Origin: Rhodobacteraceae bacterium KLH11
GTDB lineage: Bacteria; Pseudomonadota; Alphaproteobacteria; Rhodobacterales; Rhodobacteraceae
Length of the DNA: 64,000 nt
NCBI GenBank assembly: GCA_000158135.1
Contig: DS999531.1
Span: 542,926 to 606,925 of the forward strand
Direction: 5' to 3'
Every line of letters begins with the position of its first letter. Position 1 is the stretch's first letter. The position numbers were made by a program, and so were the translations under genes. Below the pieces are notes generated by a model that did not search any database, was not told the origin of the DNA, and saw only the letters and a list, made by a program, of their open reading frames with translations. Positions 27,398 through 37,954 of the stretch are shown piece by piece.

Positions 27398-28021
27398 ATG
27401 GAAAAGTCAGATCCCTTCGGATTCGATATGTCCGTGTCCAGCGCCAAGAAAAAGAAGCCGCGCGGGCGGCGGGGCATGTCGGGTGCGTCCGAAACCTCGA
27501 CACGGATCTGTGATCACCCGGGTTGCGAAGAGGCTGGCAAGTTCCGCGCGCCCAAAGCACCGGATGTGCTGGATGATTTCTATTGGTTCTGCCAGCAGCA
27601 TGTGCGCGAATATAACCAGAAATGGAATTTCTTCGACGGCACGACCGAGGCCGAGATGAACGCCCAACGCTCCAAGGACAAGGTTTGGGAGCGTGAGACG
27701 AAGCCCATGGGTGACCCCGAGGCCCGCGCCTGGGCGCGTCTGGGCATCGAAGACCCGCATCAGGTTCTGGGCGAGAACGCGACCAAGAACCCCGGCCGCG
27801 CCAATACCGGCGGCCGTCGCCTGCCTCCGACCGAACGCCGCGCCATCGAGATTCTGGAGGCGCAGGACAGTTGGTCCAAGGTTGAGATTCGCAAGGCGTA
27901 CAAGAAACTGATCAAAGTGCTGCATCCGGATATGAATGGCGGCGACCGGTCACAGGAAGAACAGCTGCAAGAGGTCGTCTGGGCCTGGGATCAGATCAAG
28001 GACAGCCGGAGCTTCAAGTAA
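27398..28021 (+). CDS. J-domain (DnaJ-like) protein with N-terminal Cys/His region
   Basis: 207 residues. The J domain is at the C-terminus (about 145-205) with the essential HPD in IKVLHPDMNGGDRSQEEQLQ-type sequence. The N-terminal half has a possible zinc site (CDHPGCEEAGKFRAP and WFCQQHVREYNQKW). It should act as a co-chaperone that recruits DnaK to a specific client. Its stop overlaps the stop of the convergent acetyltransferase. Confidence 0.85.
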   Translation: MEKSDPFGFDMSVSSAKKKKPRGRRGMSGASETSTRICDHPGCEEAGKFRAPKAPDVLDDFYWFCQQHVREYNQKWNFFDGTTEAEMNAQRSKDKVWERETKPMGDPEARAWARLGIEDPHQVLGENATKNPGRANTGGRRLPPTERRAIEILEAQDSWSKVEIRKAYKKLIKVLHPDMNGGDRSQEEQLQEVVWAWDQIKDSRSFK

Positions 28022-28637
28022 TCAGGGGTTTGGGCGAAAGCGTCTGGATATCCCTGATCCAGAACTGCAGCGGTTTCTGCGTTGCCTCCTCATCGCCAAT
28101 GTCTTTCCATGCAAACTGCGCAACAACGCCGGGCAGTGGCTCATACCCGCGTGCGCGCCAGAACGCGTCAAGCGGGCGGTAATTCTTAGGGCGCATTGGG
28201 TGATCGACCGGGCGCTGAACGCTGCAAAAGGCGCATTTGGAAAAGCCCAGATTGTGGGCATGGGCCTCACGCAGATCAAAGAACCGGTGACCAACCCCGA
28301 GCCCCCGATAATCCGCAAGCAAGACGGATTCGGCACAGTAGAAGATATGGCTCAGATCCAGCCCCGTGCCGTCGAAAGCCGTGGCAAAATCATCAGAGTG
28401 GTCGACCAGCGGCGCGCCGGTTGAGGCACCGACCAGCAGGTCACCGTCATATGCACCAACAACGATGGCTCTGGCGCTGTCACGATAGGATTGCAGATAT
28501 GTGCGCTCATATCCAAGATCGCCATCATAGAGGTAGGGCCAGGCGCGAAAGACCTTGATCCGCAGGCGGGCGACATCGTCAAGCGCGACCTCAAGCGCGG
28601 TGCCCGTCAGGGGGCGGACGGCGGTGACCTCAGCCAC
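28014..28637 (-). CDS. GNAT-family acetyltransferase
   Basis: 207 residues with GNAT motif A around AESVLLADYRGLGVGHRFFD and a substrate side rich in aromatic residues (FRAWPYLYDGDLGYERTYLQ). Similar long GNAT proteins are annotated only generally. The last gene of a tight run with the SnoaL-like and phosphatase genes (overlaps of eight and four bases). Substrate unknown. Confidence 0.78.
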   Translation of the reverse strand: MAEVTAVRPLTGTALEVALDDVARLRIKVFRAWPYLYDGDLGYERTYLQSYRDSARAIVVGAYDGDLLVGASTGAPLVDHSDDFATAFDGTGLDLSHIFYCAESVLLADYRGLGVGHRFFDLREAHAHNLGFSKCAFCSVQRPVDHPMRPKNYRPLDAFWRARGYEPLPGVVAQFAWKDIGDEEATQKPLQFWIRDIQTLSPKPLIT

Positions 28638-29028
28638 CGGAGACCTGTTTGGTCCAGTCGGCGAGGTTGTAATATGTGGTGACGCGTGTGATCTTGCCCT
28701 CTTTCAGGTCAAAGAACGATCCCGCAGGCAGGCGATAACTCTGGCCATGCGCCGGCGGCAGACCTTCGTCAGTTTCCAGATAGGTGCCGTTGACCACAAA
28801 CTCGGCCGCGGCGCGCGTGCCGCCTGTGGCCTCAAAAATCACGATATCGGTCAGATTCTCGCGATAACAGCGGTTCATATGCGCACAAAAGGTTGCAAAT
28901 CTTTCCTTGCCGATGCGAACCTGCCCCTCGTTGACATGATGGGCCACATCGTCAGACAGGCAGGCCAGCATCCCGGCCACATCCCCGGCATTGAACGCGT
29001 CGAAATAGGTTCTGACGGTCTTGTTCAT
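28630..29028 (-). CDS. SnoaL-like/NTF2-fold protein
   Basis: 132 residues with the cone-shaped NTF2-like fold pattern: YFDAFNAGDVAGMLACLSDD near the N-terminus, a central VAHHVNEGQVRIGKERFATF and a FFDLKEGKITRVTTYYNLAD end. Members include ketosteroid isomerases, polyketide cyclases and many uncharacterised proteins. It overlaps both neighbours by a few bases, so translation is coupled. Reaction unknown. Confidence 0.8.
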   Translation of the reverse strand: MNKTVRTYFDAFNAGDVAGMLACLSDDVAHHVNEGQVRIGKERFATFCAHMNRCYRENLTDIVIFEATGGTRAAAEFVVNGTYLETDEGLPPAHGQSYRLPAGSFFDLKEGKITRVTTYYNLADWTKQVSGG

Positions 29029-29483
29029 GCGATCTCCGTCGGCTCACCCCAGCGGTCTTTCAGGTGCTTGATGATCTGATCGCGGGTTTGCCGGTAGTGG
29101 CTCAGCTTATCCGCGCGCGTTTCGCCCAGCCCGGTGGGGTCCATGATGGGCCAATATTCAACATCAAGGTGGAAGAACCGCGTCAGTTCCAGCGCCTTTC
29201 GCTGACTGGCAGGCGAGAGCGCCACGATCAGGTCGAAAGAGCTGAGGTCATCGCCCCATTCCTGCATTTCATCGAACGACCGTGACCGGTGGCGCGACAG
29301 TTCCACATCCATTTCCTGACAGACCGCAATGCAGAAGCCATCGATCTCCAGATCGTTGTAGACACCGGCAGACTGCACATAGGTGCCGGTGCCATAGAAT
29401 TTCTTCATGATGCCTTCGGCCATCGGTGATCGCACCGAATTATGGTCGCAACAGAACAGGATCGATTGCGGCAGCGGTGTCAC
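29025..29483 (-). CDS. Low-molecular-weight phosphatase/arsenate reductase-like protein
   Basis: 152 residues with the P-loop C(X)5R in FCCDHNSVRSPMAEG and the later acid in the MDPTG loop, as in low-molecular-weight protein tyrosine phosphatases and arsenate reductases. In alphaproteobacteria this gene commonly follows the UPF0262 gene, as here. Dephosphorylation of a protein or small molecule is likely; arsenate reduction is possible but the extra cysteines needed are not obvious. Confidence 0.82.
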   Translation of the reverse strand: MTPLPQSILFCCDHNSVRSPMAEGIMKKFYGTGTYVQSAGVYNDLEIDGFCIAVCQEMDVELSRHRSRSFDEMQEWGDDLSSFDLIVALSPASQRKALELTRFFHLDVEYWPIMDPTGLGETRADKLSHYRQTRDQIIKHLKDRWGEPTEIA

Positions 29484-29486
29484 CCG

Positions 29487-29966
29487 TTAGCCTCCGAAAT
29501 GCAGAACGCAGATCAACGTGAACAGGCGGCGGGCGGTGTCGGTGTCGATCTCTGCCTTCCCTTCAAGCCGTTCCTGCAGCACCCGGCTGCCTTCGTTGTG
29601 AATGCCGCGCCGGGCCATGTCGATGGTTTCGATCTGGCTGGGCGGCAGGTTCTTCACCGCGTTGAAATAGCTTTCGCATATCTGGAAGTAATCCTTGACC
29701 ACCTGACGAAAGGGACCGAGTGACAGGTGAAACTCGGCCGCCTTGTCGTTGGCTTCGGTTTCAACATCAAAGACCAGCCGCTTGTCGCGGATCGACAATT
29801 GCAGATGATACGGCCCGTCAGGGATTTCCCGGCCGTCCCGCGCAGGCAGCGTGAACGAGTTCTCTTCCAGCAGATCATAGATAGCAACTTTGCGCTCCTG
29901 CTCGATCTCCGGTGTTGGCGGAGGCAGGTTTCGGTCATCCAGTTCGATATGCGAGATACGGGTCAT
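29487..29966 (-). CDS. UPF0262 family protein
   Basis: About 159 residues starting MTRISHIELDDRNLP, with the conserved block EQERKVAIYDLLEENSF, a beta-rich middle (YHLQLSIRDKRLVFDV) and IDMARRGIHNEGSRVLQERL near the end. A conserved alphaproteobacterial family of unknown function that sits beside hisD. An ATG four codons upstream is possible. Confidence 0.9.
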   Translation of the reverse strand: MTRISHIELDDRNLPPPTPEIEQERKVAIYDLLEENSFTLPARDGREIPDGPYHLQLSIRDKRLVFDVETEANDKAAEFHLSLGPFRQVVKDYFQICESYFNAVKNLPPSQIETIDMARRGIHNEGSRVLQERLEGKAEIDTDTARRLFTLICVLHFGG

Positions 29967-30064
29967 CTTTACCGTCACAATCCTTGTGTCTGCACAGACC
30001 TATAGCAACGAATTTCTTTGGGCAACGCACAGAAACGCCACCGGCCCCGGGTCTTTGCGTCAAT

Positions 30065-31366
30065 TCAGCCGTTCAGGTGCCTGAGACGCGCCGTAACCGA
30101 CAGGCTATGCGCCTCAAGGCTCTCGGATGTGGCCAGTTGTTCAGCTGCGGGCCCAATGGCACGCAGGGCCTCGGGGGTCATCTGGCTGAGGGTGGTGCGT
30201 TTGAGAAAATCCATCACGCTGAGGCCCGACGAGAACCGCGCCGAACGCGCCGTGGGCAGTACGTGATTGGGGCCACCGACATAGTCACCAATAGCTTCGG
30301 GCGTGTATTGGCCGAGGAAGATGGCACCGGCATGGATGGTCTGTTGACTCAATGCAACCGGATCGGCCACGCACAGTTCGAGGTGTTCGGGCGCGACACG
30401 GTTGGACAGGGCGGCAGCCTCGTCCAGATTGCGCACGGTGATCACAGCGCCAAAGTCGCGCCAACTGGTCCCCGCGATCGCGCGACGTTCGAGGGTCTCA
30501 AGACGTTTCTCGATGGCCTGCGTCACGGCCTGACCAAAACCGGCATCATCGGTGATCAGGATAGATTGCGCACTTTCGTCATGCTCGGCCTGGCTGAGCA
30601 GGTCCAGCGCGATCCAGTCGGGATCATTGTTCTTGTCGGCAATCACCAGAATCTCGGACGGGCCTGCGATCATGTCGATGCCGACCTTGCCAAAAACGCG
30701 ACGTTTGGCAGCGGCGACGAAGGCATTGCCGGGGCCGGTGATCTTGTCGACCGGCGCGATTGTCCCGGTTCCATAAGCCAGCGCGGCGATGGCCTGCGCG
30801 CCACCGATCCGGTAGATTTCATCCACGCCCGAAAGCTGGGCCGCCAGCAGGACCAGCGGGTTTATCTGACCATCGGGCGCCGGCACCACGATGGCCAGAC
30901 GTTCCACCCCTGCCACCTTCGCCGGGATGGCGTTCATCAGAACCGAAGACGGATAAGACGCAAGGCCGCCGGGCACATAAAGCCCCGCCGCCGAAACCGC
31001 CGACCAGCGCCAGCCAAGGGTTGCGCCTGCTGCGTCCGTCCACTGATGATCTTCGGGCATCTGCTTTTCGTGGTAGGCCCGGATACGCTCGGCGGCCAGT
31101 TCCAGCGCGGCGCGGTCCCCGGGCGTGACCCGCGCGACAGCCTCGGCGATCTCTTCGGCAGAGAAAGCCATGGTCTCGGGTGTCAGCTCCAGCCGGTCGA
31201 ATTTGGCCGTCAGTTCGATCACCGCCGCATCGCCCCGGGCGCGCACATCATCGATGATCTGCGCCACAGTCGCGTCCACATCGGGGCTGTCCTCGCGCTT
31301 GGCGGATAAAAGCGCCTGAAACGCGGGTTCGAAATCGGCGGAGGTCGTGTCAAGGAAAACGGGCAT
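30065..31366 (-). CDS. hisD: Histidinol dehydrogenase
   Basis: 433 residues, the family length. It oxidises L-histidinol to histidine in two NAD-dependent steps. Signatures: GGAQAIAALAYGTGTI, DMIAGPSEILVIADK, SQAEHDESAQ and NHVLPTARSARFSSGLSVMD with the conserved active-site histidines and zinc ligands. It lies in the run murA, DUF2948, acetyltransferase, hisD, UPF0262, phosphatase on one strand. Confidence 0.96.
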   Translation of the reverse strand: MPVFLDTTSADFEPAFQALLSAKREDSPDVDATVAQIIDDVRARGDAAVIELTAKFDRLELTPETMAFSAEEIAEAVARVTPGDRAALELAAERIRAYHEKQMPEDHQWTDAAGATLGWRWSAVSAAGLYVPGGLASYPSSVLMNAIPAKVAGVERLAIVVPAPDGQINPLVLLAAQLSGVDEIYRIGGAQAIAALAYGTGTIAPVDKITGPGNAFVAAAKRRVFGKVGIDMIAGPSEILVIADKNNDPDWIALDLLSQAEHDESAQSILITDDAGFGQAVTQAIEKRLETLERRAIAGTSWRDFGAVITVRNLDEAAALSNRVAPEHLELCVADPVALSQQTIHAGAIFLGQYTPEAIGDYVGGPNHVLPTARSARFSSGLSVMDFLKRTTLSQMTPEALRAIGPAAEQLATSESLEAHSLSVTARLRHLNG

Positions 31367-31426
31367 GTGAAGGACTCCGGAAGCGTTTCAACGGGTCTTA
31401 TCGCCGGGACCGGGCGGCCTCAACCC

Positions 31427-31948
31427 TTAGGCCGTGGGGTGCAGCGATTTGCGCATCGGGAATTGCGGAATGCCATGCCATTCGGTCGGGTCACCATCAT
31501 CCTGCCACCCCTGCGCAGAGTAAAAGCCATGCGTGGTTCGGGTCGCCTGCAAATGTGCCTCGGTGCGGCCCTGTTCGCGCAATTCATCCTCTAACCGGCG
31601 CAGCAAGGCCAAGCCAAATCCGCGCCCGGAACAATCGGGATCCACGTAAAGCAAAGAGACCTCGCCCCCTGCGCGCAGCCCACCAACGGCGGCAACCTCA
31701 TCCCCCTTGGTGGCAACCCAAAGCGCGGCACCAGAATCGATCCAGCCCCGGATTGAGGCGGGATCCTTGTTGGCAGTCCACAGGTCAAGCTTTTCGGGAT
31801 CATTCAGATGATCCGCCTGACAGAGATCATGGATCGAGCGGGTCAGGACGCGGCTGATCCCAAAGACATCGAATACGGTGGCACCGCGCAGATCAATGCC
31901 CTGCGATGGTTGCGAAAACGCCTGCGCGATACCGCGTTTGTTCTTCAT
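31427..31948 (-). CDS. GNAT-family acetyltransferase
   Basis: 173 residues. Acetyl-CoA binding motif SLLYVDPDCSGRGFGLALLR followed by the LQATRTTHGFYSAQGWQDDG end typical of GNATs. Overlaps the DUF2948 gene stop-to-start by four bases. Inserted in an otherwise conserved murA-hisD neighbourhood. Substrate unknown. Confidence 0.82.
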   Translation of the reverse strand: MKNKRGIAQAFSQPSQGIDLRGATVFDVFGISRVLTRSIHDLCQADHLNDPEKLDLWTANKDPASIRGWIDSGAALWVATKGDEVAAVGGLRAGGEVSLLYVDPDCSGRGFGLALLRRLEDELREQGRTEAHLQATRTTHGFYSAQGWQDDGDPTEWHGIPQFPMRKSLHPTA

Positions 31949-32421
31949 TCCGGGTGATGCGGGGCGTGGCCAGAGGGTGCCTTATAGGGACGCGTCACAT
32001 CCTTAAGCGTCACGTCTATTGCCTCAACCGACAAACGAATAGCCCCATCACCTGCCAAGGTCAGCAACATCTGCCCCGAACCATCTTCTGCTGGTTCAAA
32101 AGCCACGGATAGCAGGGACAGGATCATATCCTTGTCGCTGCGATCGATACCCTGACTGGCCACAGACAGAACTGAATCGAAAACCAAGACAGCCTGCACC
32201 CGCTCAAAAGCGCGACCCCGGCGGCTCGCTGCTTCCTTGTCCTCCCAGCGGAAGCGATTCAGCAGCAGGGCAAAGCGCCGCTCGGACGGGCGCCATGTCA
32301 TCTCGGTCACCGGGAAAACTGCGTCCTGCGCCAGCGTAGCGATGACCTGCAGGTCATCTGCATCCTCGGCTCCAAGGTTCAGCGGCGCTTCGCGACCATC
32401 TTTGAAACTTGCGTCTGTCAT
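31945..32421 (-). CDS. DUF2948 family protein
   Basis: 158 residues with the DUF2948 pattern: [40 protein letters not shown] and the C-terminal [19 protein letters not shown]. Conserved next to murA in alphaproteobacteria; function unknown. Overlaps murA by four bases, so it is translated from the murA message. Confidence 0.88.
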   Translation of the reverse strand: MTDASFKDGREAPLNLGAEDADDLQVIATLAQDAVFPVTEMTWRPSERRFALLLNRFRWEDKEAASRRGRAFERVQAVLVFDSVLSVASQGIDRSDKDMILSLLSVAFEPAEDGSGQMLLTLAGDGAIRLSVEAIDVTLKDVTRPYKAPSGHAPHHPE

Positions 32422-33686
32422 TGGCCTTTAATCCGTTCAATCTTTGCACCCACGCTTTCCAGCTTGCGCACCACATGCTCATATCCGCGATCCAGATGGT
32501 AGACCCGGTTGACCGTCGTCTCACCTTCCGCGGCCAACCCGGCAAGGATCAGCGAGACCGAGGCCCGCAAATCCGTCGCCATCACCGGCGCGCCTTTCAG
32601 ACGGTCCACACCGGTAACGGTTGCCGTGCCGCCATGCACTTCGATATTCGCGCCCATGCGCACCAGTTCGGGCGCATGCATAAAGCGATTCTCGAAAATA
32701 CGCTCCTCAAGAACGGACACACCTTCGGCAGTGCACATCAGCGCCATCATCTGCGCCTGAAGATCGGTCGGGAAACCGGGGAAGGGTTCGGTCACCACAT
32801 CCACCGCCGTCACCCGCCCGTTCTTGCGGGCCACTTTCAGGCCCTTGTCGGTTTCCATGACGCTGATCCCCGCCGCGTCCAGCTTGGCCGCAAAGCTTTC
32901 GACCAGGCGCATCTGGCCACCCAGCAGTTCTACCTCACCTCCGCAGATCGCCGGGGCCAGCATGTAGGTGCCCAGTTCGATCCGGTCCGTCACAACCTGA
33001 TGGGTCGCGCCGTGCAGATGGTCGACGCCCTGAATTTCGATAACCGGGCTGCCTTCGCCGGAAATCTGCGCGCCCATCTTGCGCAGGCATTCCACCAGAT
33101 CGACAATTTCGGGCTCGCGCGCAGCATTTTTCAGCACGGTCGTACCCCTGGCCAACGTGGCTGCCATGACGATATTCTCGGTCGCGCCGACCGAGGCAAA
33201 GCGCATCTCATGCACGGCCCCCTTCAGCCCACCCGGAGCCTTCGCGTGCAGATAGCCATCTTTCAGCTCGATCTCGGCACCAAGCGCTTCCAACCCCTCA
33301 ATATGCAAATCCATCGGGCGCGCACCGATGGCACAGCCGCCCGGCAGAGACACAACGGCCTGACCCAGCCGCGCCAGCATCGGCCCCAGCACGAGGTTAG
33401 AGGCCCGCATCTTGCGCACAATCTCGTAATCCGCCGTATGGCTGGTCAGGTCATGGCTCGACATCGCCAGCACCTGACCCTCCTGCAGCGAGGACACTTC
33501 GGCACCCAGCGACTGCAGCAGCGCCGTCATGGTCTTGATGTCACTCAGCCGCGGCGCGTTGGTCAGCGTCAGCGGTTCCTCGCTCAGAAGCGTCGCGGGC
33601 ATCAGCGTGAGACACGCGTTTTTGGCCCCTGCAATCGGGATCTGCCCGTTCAGCGGGCCATTGCCCGTCACTAGAATCGAATCCAT
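32418..33686 (-). CDS. murA: UDP-N-acetylglucosamine 1-carboxyvinyltransferase
   Basis: 422 residues; adds enolpyruvate to UDP-GlcNAc in the first committed peptidoglycan step, in the cytoplasm. Catalytic cysteine C118 in [14 protein letters not shown] (the fosfomycin target), K23/N24 in [14 protein letters not shown], and the [16 protein letters not shown] loop are present. It starts six bases after the stop of a small basic protein. Confidence 0.97.
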   Translation of the reverse strand: MDSILVTGNGPLNGQIPIAGAKNACLTLMPATLLSEEPLTLTNAPRLSDIKTMTALLQSLGAEVSSLQEGQVLAMSSHDLTSHTADYEIVRKMRASNLVLGPMLARLGQAVVSLPGGCAIGARPMDLHIEGLEALGAEIELKDGYLHAKAPGGLKGAVHEMRFASVGATENIVMAATLARGTTVLKNAAREPEIVDLVECLRKMGAQISGEGSPVIEIQGVDHLHGATHQVVTDRIELGTYMLAPAICGGEVELLGGQMRLVESFAAKLDAAGISVMETDKGLKVARKNGRVTAVDVVTEPFPGFPTDLQAQMMALMCTAEGVSVLEERIFENRFMHAPELVRMGANIEVHGGTATVTGVDRLKGAPVMATDLRASVSLILAGLAAEGETTVNRVYHLDRGYEHVVRKLESVGAKIERIKGQ

Positions 33687-33692
33687 CTGCTC

Positions 33693-33848
33693 TTATCCCT
33701 CGTCTTTGCCGGCCTTGTCCCCGGATACGGCCCGCGCCCTGGCCTGCGCCTTGCGCCGCGCCATGTTCGCCTTCAGCGCCGCCTTCAGGCGCTCTTCGCG
33801 CGTTTCCCCGGGTTTGCCGTGTTTTTTGGGTGAATTTTTATCTGCCAT
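33693..33848 (-). CDS. Small basic protein upstream of murA
   Basis: A 51-residue protein, MADKNSPKKHGKPGETREER at its N-terminus and very rich in lysine, arginine and alanine (a KAALKANMARRKAQARARA helix follows). It begins at an ATG preceded by ATAGAGAAAGACAATGG-type sequence and stops six bases before murA. Composition fits a nucleic-acid or ribosome-associated helix. Small proteins of this sort are often annotated upstream of murA in this group, from memory. Function unknown. Confidence 0.7.
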   Translation of the reverse strand: MADKNSPKKHGKPGETREERLKAALKANMARRKAQARARAVSGDKAGKDEG

Positions 33849-33857
33849 TGTCTTTCT

Positions 33858-35551
<1,694 letters not shown>

Positions 35552-35562
<11 letters not shown>

Positions 35563-35719
35563 GCTCAAATCCTCCTTTTTTAATATGGTCTGATTTTACA
35601 ATATCTGTGGACTCTTGTGGAGAGACTGCGCCGTCTGGCTTGCGCTTTTTTCCACAGTTTTCTTCAGGAAATTGAACCTCAAATCCCATATACAAGGAAA
35701 GCCGTAATTTGCGGCGCAT
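35552..35719 (-). CDS. Possible small protein ahead of the recombinase
   Basis: An open frame that ends inside the recombinase start region (stop at 35552, recombinase ATG at 35562). From the internal ATG at 35719 it gives 55 residues (MRRKLRLSLYMGFEVQFPEE, then a lysine-rich tail); an ATG at 35806 gives 84. Neither has a clear ribosome site. It may be a coupled small element gene or just leader sequence. No family recognised. Confidence 0.3.
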
Positions 35720-35804
35720 TGGTTCAGCTAAACAGGCCAAATCAATGCGAAGACGGTCTTGCTCAGAAAGGTTCGTTTTTGAGCCACGCAGGAGGCCGCA
35801 GCCC

Positions 35805-36425
35805 ATGAGTATCTGGCCAATTATTGACGCACCAGGAAGACGGATCGGTTACGCCCGCGTGTCCACAAAAGACCAAAAACTGCGAATGCAACGCGATGCG
35901 CTGTCTGACGTGGCTTGTGAAAAAGTATTTGAGGACCATGGCGTATCCGGCAGCAAAGCCAGCCGCCAAGGTTTGGATGCCATGCTGAAAGAACTGCGTG
36001 AAGGCGATACGGTGGTGGTATTCAAACTAGACCGTCTGGGGCGCTCTGTCTTACATCTGTCCGACCTTTTGGTGCGGTTTAGAAATGAGGGCATCCATTT
36101 TTGCAGCCTCAGTGAAGGTATCAACACCACCACCCCCGGCGGCAAGCTAGTGTATCACCTCTTCAACGCCTTCGCCGAATTCCAGCGCGACATCATTGCC
36201 GAAAACACCATCGCCGGGCTGGAAGCGGCAAGGAAGCGCGGCACGCGTCTAGGCAGACCTCCGGTGTTGGATATTGAAACTGTTTTGGCCGCGCAGCGGC
36301 ATATCAATCAGAACGGTGTTTCAATTTCGGCTGCTGCACGACGGATTGGGGCTTCACGTGCGACTCTGGGCCGACGGCTGGAAACGCTGAATGTTCGCCA
36401 AGATGAATTGACACACCCAATGTGA
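35805..36425 (+). CDS. Resolvase/DNA invertase (small serine recombinase)
   Basis: 206 residues: catalytic domain with the serine in IGYARVSTKDQKLRMQRDAL, DTVVVFKLDRLGRSVLHLSD, and FNAFAEFQRDIIAENT, followed by a short C-terminal helix-turn-helix (GVSISAAARRIGASRATLGR). This is the Tn3-resolvase/Hin-invertase type. GGAGG nine bases before the ATG fixes the start. Divergent from the large recombinase. Appears intact; its crossover site is not obvious. Confidence 0.9.
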   Translation: MSIWPIIDAPGRRIGYARVSTKDQKLRMQRDALSDVACEKVFEDHGVSGSKASRQGLDAMLKELREGDTVVVFKLDRLGRSVLHLSDLLVRFRNEGIHFCSLSEGINTTTPGGKLVYHLFNAFAEFQRDIIAENTIAGLEAARKRGTRLGRPPVLDIETVLAAQRHINQNGVSISAAARRIGASRATLGRRLETLNVRQDELTHPM

Positions 36426-36453
36426 AAACGGTTTGTTTTTGACTTGTGAGACA

Positions 36454-36615
36454 TCACTTGGATTTTAGATAATTCTTGATAGGAGCCGGAACTCTTTCGT
36501 TAGCGCAATAATCAGTGTCAGCTTGGTTTTTATCTGAAGCGACTAATTTTCCATTGTCGTTAGCGACGAAGCTGCGCTCAGAATTTACAATTAACCCGCG
36601 CTTAACATTTGGGTG
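36454..36615 (-). other. Possible C-terminal coding fragment
   Basis: The 365-base gap after the resolvase is AT-rich. On the minus strand there is a 53-codon open stretch without a start, whose end reads NQADTDYCANERVPAPIKNY before a TGA. It looks more like protein than random sequence but matches nothing I recognise; treat it as a possible remnant. The rest of the gap shows nothing. Confidence 0.25.
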
Positions 36616-36791
36616 TCATAATATGATATTAACAAATTTGATGGGGTAGTATTTACGAACTACGAGAAATTTTTTCCAATAATTGTGCATCCGGTTTTCA
36701 TAGTGTTCTAAAGAAATCATTCGGCATTAGTAGTAGTCGTTACGACGAACAGCACATTCTCGCGACAGCACCGAAATGGGCAGAGGGACCT

Positions 36792-37118
36792 TTGACTCAT
36801 TTCCTGCTGGTGCGTGGTAAAAACGATGCAGGAACGGTCAGTATTGCCCCAGTAAGAGAAAAACCTCGTGGGTACGGTTTGACATTGATAGGCATCTCGC
36901 CGGAGTGGCAAGGGCAAGGCGTTGGCAAAATACTAGTGCGGGAAGCGGAAAAGTTGATCACTTCAATGGGTGGTGAGACTGTGTTTCTGAAAGCCAATTT
37001 CGCCGCCGTCGGATTCTATGAATCTTGTGGGTACAGAGCAGAAAACTGGGATTCTGATCCAAGACAACCCAACCTTCGGTTATCATCGGTTCAAATGAAA
37101 CGGGAACTGCTTGTGTAG
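36792..37118 (+). pseudogene. GNAT acetyltransferase, N-terminally truncated
   Basis: The acetyl-CoA motif GISPEWQGQGVGKILVREAE and the FAAVGFYESCGYRAENW end are intact. The frame stays open upstream to about 36638 but contains no ATG or GTG, only a TTG at 36792, and the expected first strands of a GNAT are not recognisable. Either it uses a rare start or its 5' end was lost. Base use is more AT-rich than chromosomal genes. Confidence 0.55.
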
Positions 37119-37194
37119 CCGCGTACTCAAACGTTATCCTTATGCAGCACATTAGCTATATGGAGGATTTGTAATAACGATTTCGCTTAGTCCC

Positions 37195-37509
37195 ATGAAG
37201 TGGTCGAACCTATCTCACATTGATGACGTTGAACCATTGGCCGCCTACGATGAGACTGTGTTATCGGAGGTACGTGCGGTGTTGGAACGACATAACGCAC
37301 TTGAAAGGTTCGGAGTATTTTTAGTGCATAAACACTTCGATCTCGACGTTGACGAGTACGTTCTCGAAGAGACAGACGAAGAGGCGCGTGAACAACGTTT
37401 AGTTGTGAGAAGAGATCGTGACCCAGATCGTAACACGATACAGACAATGTGGAAATTTCGTTCAGACGGAGAAACCATGGACACCGAATGCGTCCTTAGG
37501 TGTGTCTGA
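37195..37509 (+). pseudogene. Unknown gene truncated by an insertion sequence
   Basis: Starts at ATG 37195 and gives 102 residues of acidic, helical protein (ETVLSEVRAVLERHNALERF, then HKHFDLDVDEYVLEETDEEA) before running into the insertion sequence at 37501, which supplies the last two codons and the stop. The true C-terminus is not found on the other side of the element. No family recognised. A GGAGG lies about 30 bases ahead of the ATG, too far to be its ribosome site. Confidence 0.55.
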
Positions 37510-37588
37510 CGTCAGCGCCTTTGGGTCCAAATAGCGGTATTTGATAAGAGAGTGTTCTTGGCTCATCGTAACCACTGAGGAGTGGACG

Positions 37589-37954
37589 ATGAGAAAGACA
37601 AATAGGAGCCCCGGCGAGAAGATCGTCAAAGACATCAAGCGGGCGACACGCAAACAGTACTCAGCCGAAGAGAAGATCCGGATCGTTCTGGATGGCCTTC
37701 GCGGAGAAGACAGCATTGCAGAGCTGTGCCGCCGTGAGGGGATTTCCCAAGGTGTTTACTACAAATGGTCGAAGGACTTCATGGAAGCCGGGAAGAAGCG
37801 GCTTGCCGGTGACACAGCACGTGCAGCGACAACCGACGAGGTCAAGGACCTGCGGCGCGAAGCTCGCGATCTGAAAGAGGTTGTTGCGGAACAAACTCTC
37901 GAACTGCGCTTGCTCAAAAAAAGCATGACCGGCAATGGGGACGACCACGAATGA
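37589..37954 (+). CDS. IS3-family transposase OrfA
   Basis: 121 residues: N-terminal helix-turn-helix of the transposase-8 type (YSAEEKIRIVLDGLRGEDSI, then ELCRREGISQGVYYKWSKDF) and a C-terminal leucine-zipper-like coil (DLKEVVAEQTLELRLLKKS). Its 3' end has the slippery run CAAAAAAAG at 37915-37923. It binds the element ends. Stop overlaps the OrfB start (ATGA). Confidence 0.9.
   Translation: MRKTNRSPGEKIVKDIKRATRKQYSAEEKIRIVLDGLRGEDSIAELCRREGISQGVYYKWSKDFMEAGKKRLAGDTARAATTDEVKDLRREARDLKEVVAEQTLELRLLKKSMTGNGDDHE
37916..37923 (+). other. Probable programmed -1 frameshift site
   Basis: Seven As then G near the end of OrfA. Slipping back one base on AAA AAA gives AAG as the next codon and enters the OrfB frame, which is open back to this point, giving an OrfAB fusion transposase as is known for IS3-family elements. 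Confidence 0.7.
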
